Shown in pieces: positions 61,206-64,000 of a DNA stretch of 64,000 nucleotides. A program made the position numbers and the translations under genes. The stretch covers positions 47,401 to 111,400 of IMG/VR virus record IMGVR_UViG_3300021079_000001, one strand, 5' to 3'. Numbering within the stretch: position 1 is the stretch's first letter; every line of letters starts with the position of its first letter. This DNA is from a virus. A model generated the notes under the pieces. It saw only the letters and a list, made by a program, of their open reading frames with translations. It was not told where the DNA came from and did no database searches.

Positions 61206-61415
61206 ATGGGAACGAAATGGATGATCGAGAATATTATCAATGGATATCCTGAATGGATGACTGGAAACCATGAATGGAGTACTGATGTACATAAATGTCT
61301 GCAGTTCGATACAAAAGAAGATGCTACTGCATACATGCTCAATACAGATTATGTTGCCTCTATAACTGAGCACATGTTCATGTCACCACTATCTACTGTA
61401 GAGAATCAGAACTAA
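61206..61415 (+). CDS. Small protein from a leaderless promoter
   Basis: 69 residues starting MGTKWMIENIINGYPEW; the start is chosen from the promoter just upstream, since the longer frame to 61086 would pass through it. An ATG 15 nt on (61221) is a second option. A helical end follows (DTKEDATAYMLNTDYVASIT). Probably an early protein as first gene of the right arm. Confidence 0.6.
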   Translation: MGTKWMIENIINGYPEWMTGNHEWSTDVHKCLQFDTKEDATAYMLNTDYVASITEHMFMSPLSTVENQN

Positions 61416-61489
61416 TGAACTCACCTACTTCCATACCTATACTGGTCTATACAGATACCAATGATATCATATTCCAGGCACAGGAATAG

Positions 61490-62179
61490 TCACCTACGTC
61501 TGATGCCGTACCTATTCATTATACCGGATATCTGGTAGTCCATATGGTAGTAATGCTTCTTATTCAACCGGATCATAGTGAGTCCCCAACGAGTACAGAA
61601 CTCGTTCTTCATCTGGTCCCTGGCTAACTGTTCTGGGGTATAGTGCCAATTTTCTCCATCATATTCTATAACAAGTGCCAGTGCCGGTATGTAGAAGTCA
61701 ACCCGACCATGTTTCCCTGAAGGTAGTGGCATACCATAAAATGACACCTCACGGAACCACTCTACCGGGAATTCATTGAGGGCATCGGCTACTTTCTGTT
61801 CTGCTGGTGATATTGGGTTACCTGCTATCAATGGATCTATATACCAACGTAATGCATCTTCCCTGCTAATGTACACACCTGACGTAGTATCGTATTGTGC
61901 TACACACATAGTAGTATCTGGTATTGTTGATAGTATACCGTTAGTGTTCCACATTCGTTTTTTGGGTACATATTCTGCTGTAGGAACCTTTACTGGCCAT
62001 TGGCCTATATCTCCAATGTCATCTATAGTCTCTGTAGGATCATAGGAAGATTTAGCTGGAGGATGTACATGATGGTCGTGAGTACTGTTACTCGATGCCC
62101 ATATTATGAACGCTATAACCCCTACTACTATCAATATACCCATAGATGCAAAGCTAACGAATCCAGTTAGGTTATGCAA
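61490..62179 (-). CDS. Membrane-anchored VSR/DUF559-like nuclease
   Basis: 229 residues from TTG 62179; ATG 62140 is an alternative. One N-terminal helix (GILIVVGVIAFIIWAS), a proline- and histidine-rich linker, then a nuclease-like domain: G-R-V-D-F-Y-I-P-A-L-A-L-V-I-E-Y-D-G-E-N-W-H and TRWGLTMIRLNKKHYY, as in very-short-patch-repair and DUF559 proteins (D and E-x-D as metal ligands). It is the only minus-strand gene in the right arm. Anchoring a nuclease at the membrane suggests action on incoming DNA, which is inference. Confidence 0.7.
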   Translation of the reverse strand: MHNLTGFVSFASMGILIVVGVIAFIIWASSNSTHDHHVHPPAKSSYDPTETIDDIGDIGQWPVKVPTAEYVPKKRMWNTNGILSTIPDTTMCVAQYDTTSGVYISREDALRWYIDPLIAGNPISPAEQKVADALNEFPVEWFREVSFYGMPLPSGKHGRVDFYIPALALVIEYDGENWHYTPEQLARDQMKNEFCTRWGLTMIRLNKKHYYHMDYQISGIMNRYGIRRR

Positions 62180-62193
62180 GTTATTACAATAAC
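62180..62193. promoter_or_regulatory. Inverted repeat in divergent gap
   Basis: GTTATT-AC-AATAAC, perfect 6-bp arms, directly upstream of the minus-strand nuclease start and about 70 nt from the rightward gene. TACCTTGC at 62230-62237 is a near match to the -7 element for the rightward gene. Confidence 0.4.
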
Positions 62194-62261
62194 ATTAATG
62201 TGGCGAATAACTAACTACCTAACTAACTTCGATGTACCTTGCACTCATAATACAACTACAT

Positions 62262-62501
62262 ATGAAGTACTACTGGATACTCTATACCAGAATAGGAGAA
62301 CGACAATACACAGAAGGTGTATTGGATGAGCATCCCTTTATGTATCAGGCACGAACTGGAATGGGTATTCTGACTATACACAACTGGAAACGGATCACAG
62401 TGGAGGAATATAACCTATGGCAGGAACTTCATAATGATGGGTATGGGATATACGTAGCTGGAGTAGATCCTTACCCACATTCAGAACACACAATGGACTA
62501 A
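62262..62501 (+). CDS. Small protein
   Basis: 79 residues from ATG 62262 (leader AATACAACTACAT); a longer frame starts at 62232. KYYWILYTRIGERQYTEGV...RITVEEYNLWQELHNDG. Alpha/beta, no family. Confidence 0.55.
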   Translation: MKYYWILYTRIGERQYTEGVLDEHPFMYQARTGMGILTIHNWKRITVEEYNLWQELHNDGYGIYVAGVDPYPHSEHTMD

Positions 62502-62515
62502 ACAACTAACAATAT

Positions 62516-63250
62516 ATGAAGAAGTTACATAAGAAAGATGTAGAGAATATCCATAGTATAATGGAAGAGAAAGGATATATAGGACACCTACATGGTTGTA
62601 TATTAGGTGCTGATATAGTGGATGGAAACTTCCAGACATCTGCATTTGGAGAATCTAAGTTATGGTATAGAGTATCTGATAATGCAGAGATAGTTACAAT
62701 ACTGCTATCAGAGTTCAATGCAGATAATATCCTAACAATAACAACTAACAACATGCAGAAGACAAAGACAGTAACATTCCCAGTACCAGCAGATGGTAAA
62801 GTGAAAATAGGAGATGATACATTCACGGCAGCTCCCGGAGTAACTGAATATAAGATGGAAGTACCTGTGGAGGAACAGAAGAAGTTCCCGATACAGGTAA
62901 TGGGAGACAGGGTTATGGTACTACTGATCCATGAGATGGGTGAGGATGACATAGAGCAACTCGCTGATGGTACAGCAGTATACAAGAAGAAGGGATCGGA
63001 TATACTGCTACCGGATAGTGTGAAGAAGTCACTGGATCAACTCAAGGCACAGGAACCACAGAAGCTGGTACAAGGCCTGGTAATGAGTGTAGGTCAACTA
63101 TCTACAACATCATCGGCTATGATAGGCAACCTCTATAATGAGGGCGACACTGTATGGTGCTTCCCTAATACCTTCGATGCTAAGATGATGGTAGACGGTG
63201 TAGAGTATACTATATATAAGGAGAAGGCTATAGTAGCTAAGGACATATGA
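62516..63250 (+). CDS. GroES-like co-chaperonin with N-terminal extension
   Basis: 244 residues. The last 120 follow GroES: V-M-G-D-R-V-M-V-L-L, KGSDILLPDSVKK, VQGLVMSVG, then N-E-G-D-T-V-W-C-F and a final YTIYKEKAIVAKDI. GroES caps the GroEL chamber; phage versions alter it for capsid proteins. The mobile-loop region between strands is recognisable as DDIEQLADGTAVYKKKGS. The first 120 residues are an unrelated extension; ATG near 62754 could be an internal start. Overlaps the next gene by 4 nt. Confidence 0.75.
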   Translation: MKKLHKKDVENIHSIMEEKGYIGHLHGCILGADIVDGNFQTSAFGESKLWYRVSDNAEIVTILLSEFNADNILTITTNNMQKTKTVTFPVPADGKVKIGDDTFTAAPGVTEYKMEVPVEEQKKFPIQVMGDRVMVLLIHEMGEDDIEQLADGTAVYKKKGSDILLPDSVKKSLDQLKAQEPQKLVQGLVMSVGQLSTTSSAMIGNLYNEGDTVWCFPNTFDAKMMVDGVEYTIYKEKAIVAKDI

Positions 63251-63945
63251 CATTCGAGATATACTGCGGCCTGTACAATGAGGAGTGGCTCATACCTAAG
63301 ATGGTACAATGGTACCGTGAGAAACTGAAAGGCCATGAGGTAGAATTCATTATATATGATAATGAGAGTACTGATGATACTGCACAGATAGCTAGGGACT
63401 TGGGATGCCTGGTATATCCTCATATTACAGGTGGAGAGATGCGAGAGGATGAGGGGCTCAAGTTAGTTAATCAGGCCTGGAAGTTATCTACAGCAGACTA
63501 TGCTATAGTAATATGCACTGATGAGTTCATTGACATTGATCCCAATCAGTTGAGAGGATGTACTGTAGTAAAGTGCTTCGGATACAATATGGTAGGAGAT
63601 GGCAGTGTAGGTATCATGGATATGGTAGAAGGTGTGAGAGCAGAGGCACAGGATAAGTGCTGTATATTCTCACCGAAGGACATACGGGGAATGAACTATG
63701 GTCCTGGTATGCATTCCTGCTCTCCTACAGGGAATGTAATATGGAATAACTACCGTCCTATGATGTACCATATGAATATGATATCAAAGGAGTGGATGGT
63801 ATTTCGATATAGAAGAGGTAGGGAACGGTTAAGTGACTATAATAAGAAGCAAGGCTACGGGGCCCATTATGATGAGAATGACCAGGCTGTTGAACAACTA
63901 TGGGAACATGCATGGGGATTACGGGAACAAGTTAGAATAATATGA
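63247..63945 (+). CDS. Glycosyltransferase, family 2-like
   Basis: 232 residues. YCGLYNEEWLIPKMVQWY is the N-E-E start of Glyco_tranf_2_4, F-I-I-Y-D-N-E-S-T-D-D-T-A follows, and VICTDEFID stands where the D-x-D sugar-nucleotide site is expected. Likely transfers a sugar from a nucleotide donor; the acceptor is unknown. With the GT-A enzyme at 20270 the phage encodes at least two transferases. Confidence 0.75.
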   Translation: MTFEIYCGLYNEEWLIPKMVQWYREKLKGHEVEFIIYDNESTDDTAQIARDLGCLVYPHITGGEMREDEGLKLVNQAWKLSTADYAIVICTDEFIDIDPNQLRGCTVVKCFGYNMVGDGSVGIMDMVEGVRAEAQDKCCIFSPKDIRGMNYGPGMHSCSPTGNVIWNNYRPMMYHMNMISKEWMVFRYRRGRERLSDYNKKQGYGAHYDENDQAVEQLWEHAWGLREQVRII

Positions 63946-64000
63946 CACACACATTCGAGTTCATAGCCAACCTGCATGATGGTAGACAGGTACACATGCA
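63942..64000 (+). CDS. Start of next gene (cut by window edge)
   Basis: ATG overlaps the glycosyltransferase stop (ATGA). Visible residues: MTHTFEFIANLHDGRQVHM. Too short to assign. Confidence 0.5.
   Translation, partial: MTHTFEFIANLHDGRQVHM

Noticed and set aside
1-64000. Reassigned stop codons, known in some crAss-like phages
   Set aside because: All long genes are intact with the standard code, and TAA, TAG and TGA all end genes in sensible places.
1-64000. CRISPR arrays, insertion sequences or an integrase with attachment sites
   Set aside because: No regularly spaced repeat set, transposase or integrase motif was found; the two 40-bp-phased repeats are too few for an array.

Overview
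The window looks like part of a crAss-like phage genome (order Crassvirales, double-stranded DNA tailed phages) infecting a member of the Bacteroidota. Three things support this. First, a giant virion protein carries the crAss-type RNA polymerase catalytic motif (D-F-D-V-D, nt 4949-4963). Second, the replication set (family A DNA polymerase, DnaB-type helicase, TOPRIM primase, RecA, Sak4-like ATPase, RepL-like protein) is typical of the group. Third, expression signals are of Bacteroidota type: several promoters fit TTG/TTTG-N20-TAnnTTTG, and starts lack Shine-Dalgarno sequences and sit behind A/C-rich leaders. The standard genetic code works throughout. No CRISPR array, insertion sequence, integrase or convincing complete tRNA was seen.

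Layout. (1) nt 1-23582, plus strand, is the virion, tail and lysis arm. It holds a giant RNA polymerase cargo protein cut by the left edge, a HExxE protein, an ATP-grasp protein, a second giant multi-domain protein, fibre-like proteins, a glycosyltransferase and small membrane proteins that may act in lysis. (2) nt 60863-23579, minus strand, is a long, dense replication, recombination and accessory arm. Many genes are tiny and overlap by 4 nt, which suggests long polycistronic transcripts with coupled translation. The plus and minus arms meet tail to tail at 23579-23582 with interlocked stop codons. (3) nt 60864-61205 is a divergent control region with 40-bp-period direct repeats and a Bacteroidota-type promoter. 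(4) nt 61206-64000 is mostly plus strand, with a GroES-like protein, a glycosyltransferase and small genes. One minus-strand membrane-anchored nuclease lies within it.

At least seven intact homing-type endonuclease genes (two GIY-YIG, five HNH or HNH-like) and one GIY-YIG remnant interrupt the operons. Two patterns recur. The C-terminal codons of an endonuclease often repeat, with synonymous codons, the 3' end of the gene just upstream. At least four endonucleases also have a 100-135 nt leader whose complementary segments run in the order A-B-A'-B', a pseudoknot topology, just before the start codon. I regard this leader family as the best candidate for something undescribed. Other notable features are a NADAR (ADP-ribose glycosidase) domain at the end of the RNA polymerase protein, a circularly permuted histidine phosphatase plus a PD-(D/E)XK nuclease in the second giant protein, a uracil-DNA-glycosylase-like protein lacking its catalytic residues, a stand-alone DnaA DNA-binding domain and a phage-encoded M20-type peptidase. 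All calls come from reading the sequence; no database search was run.
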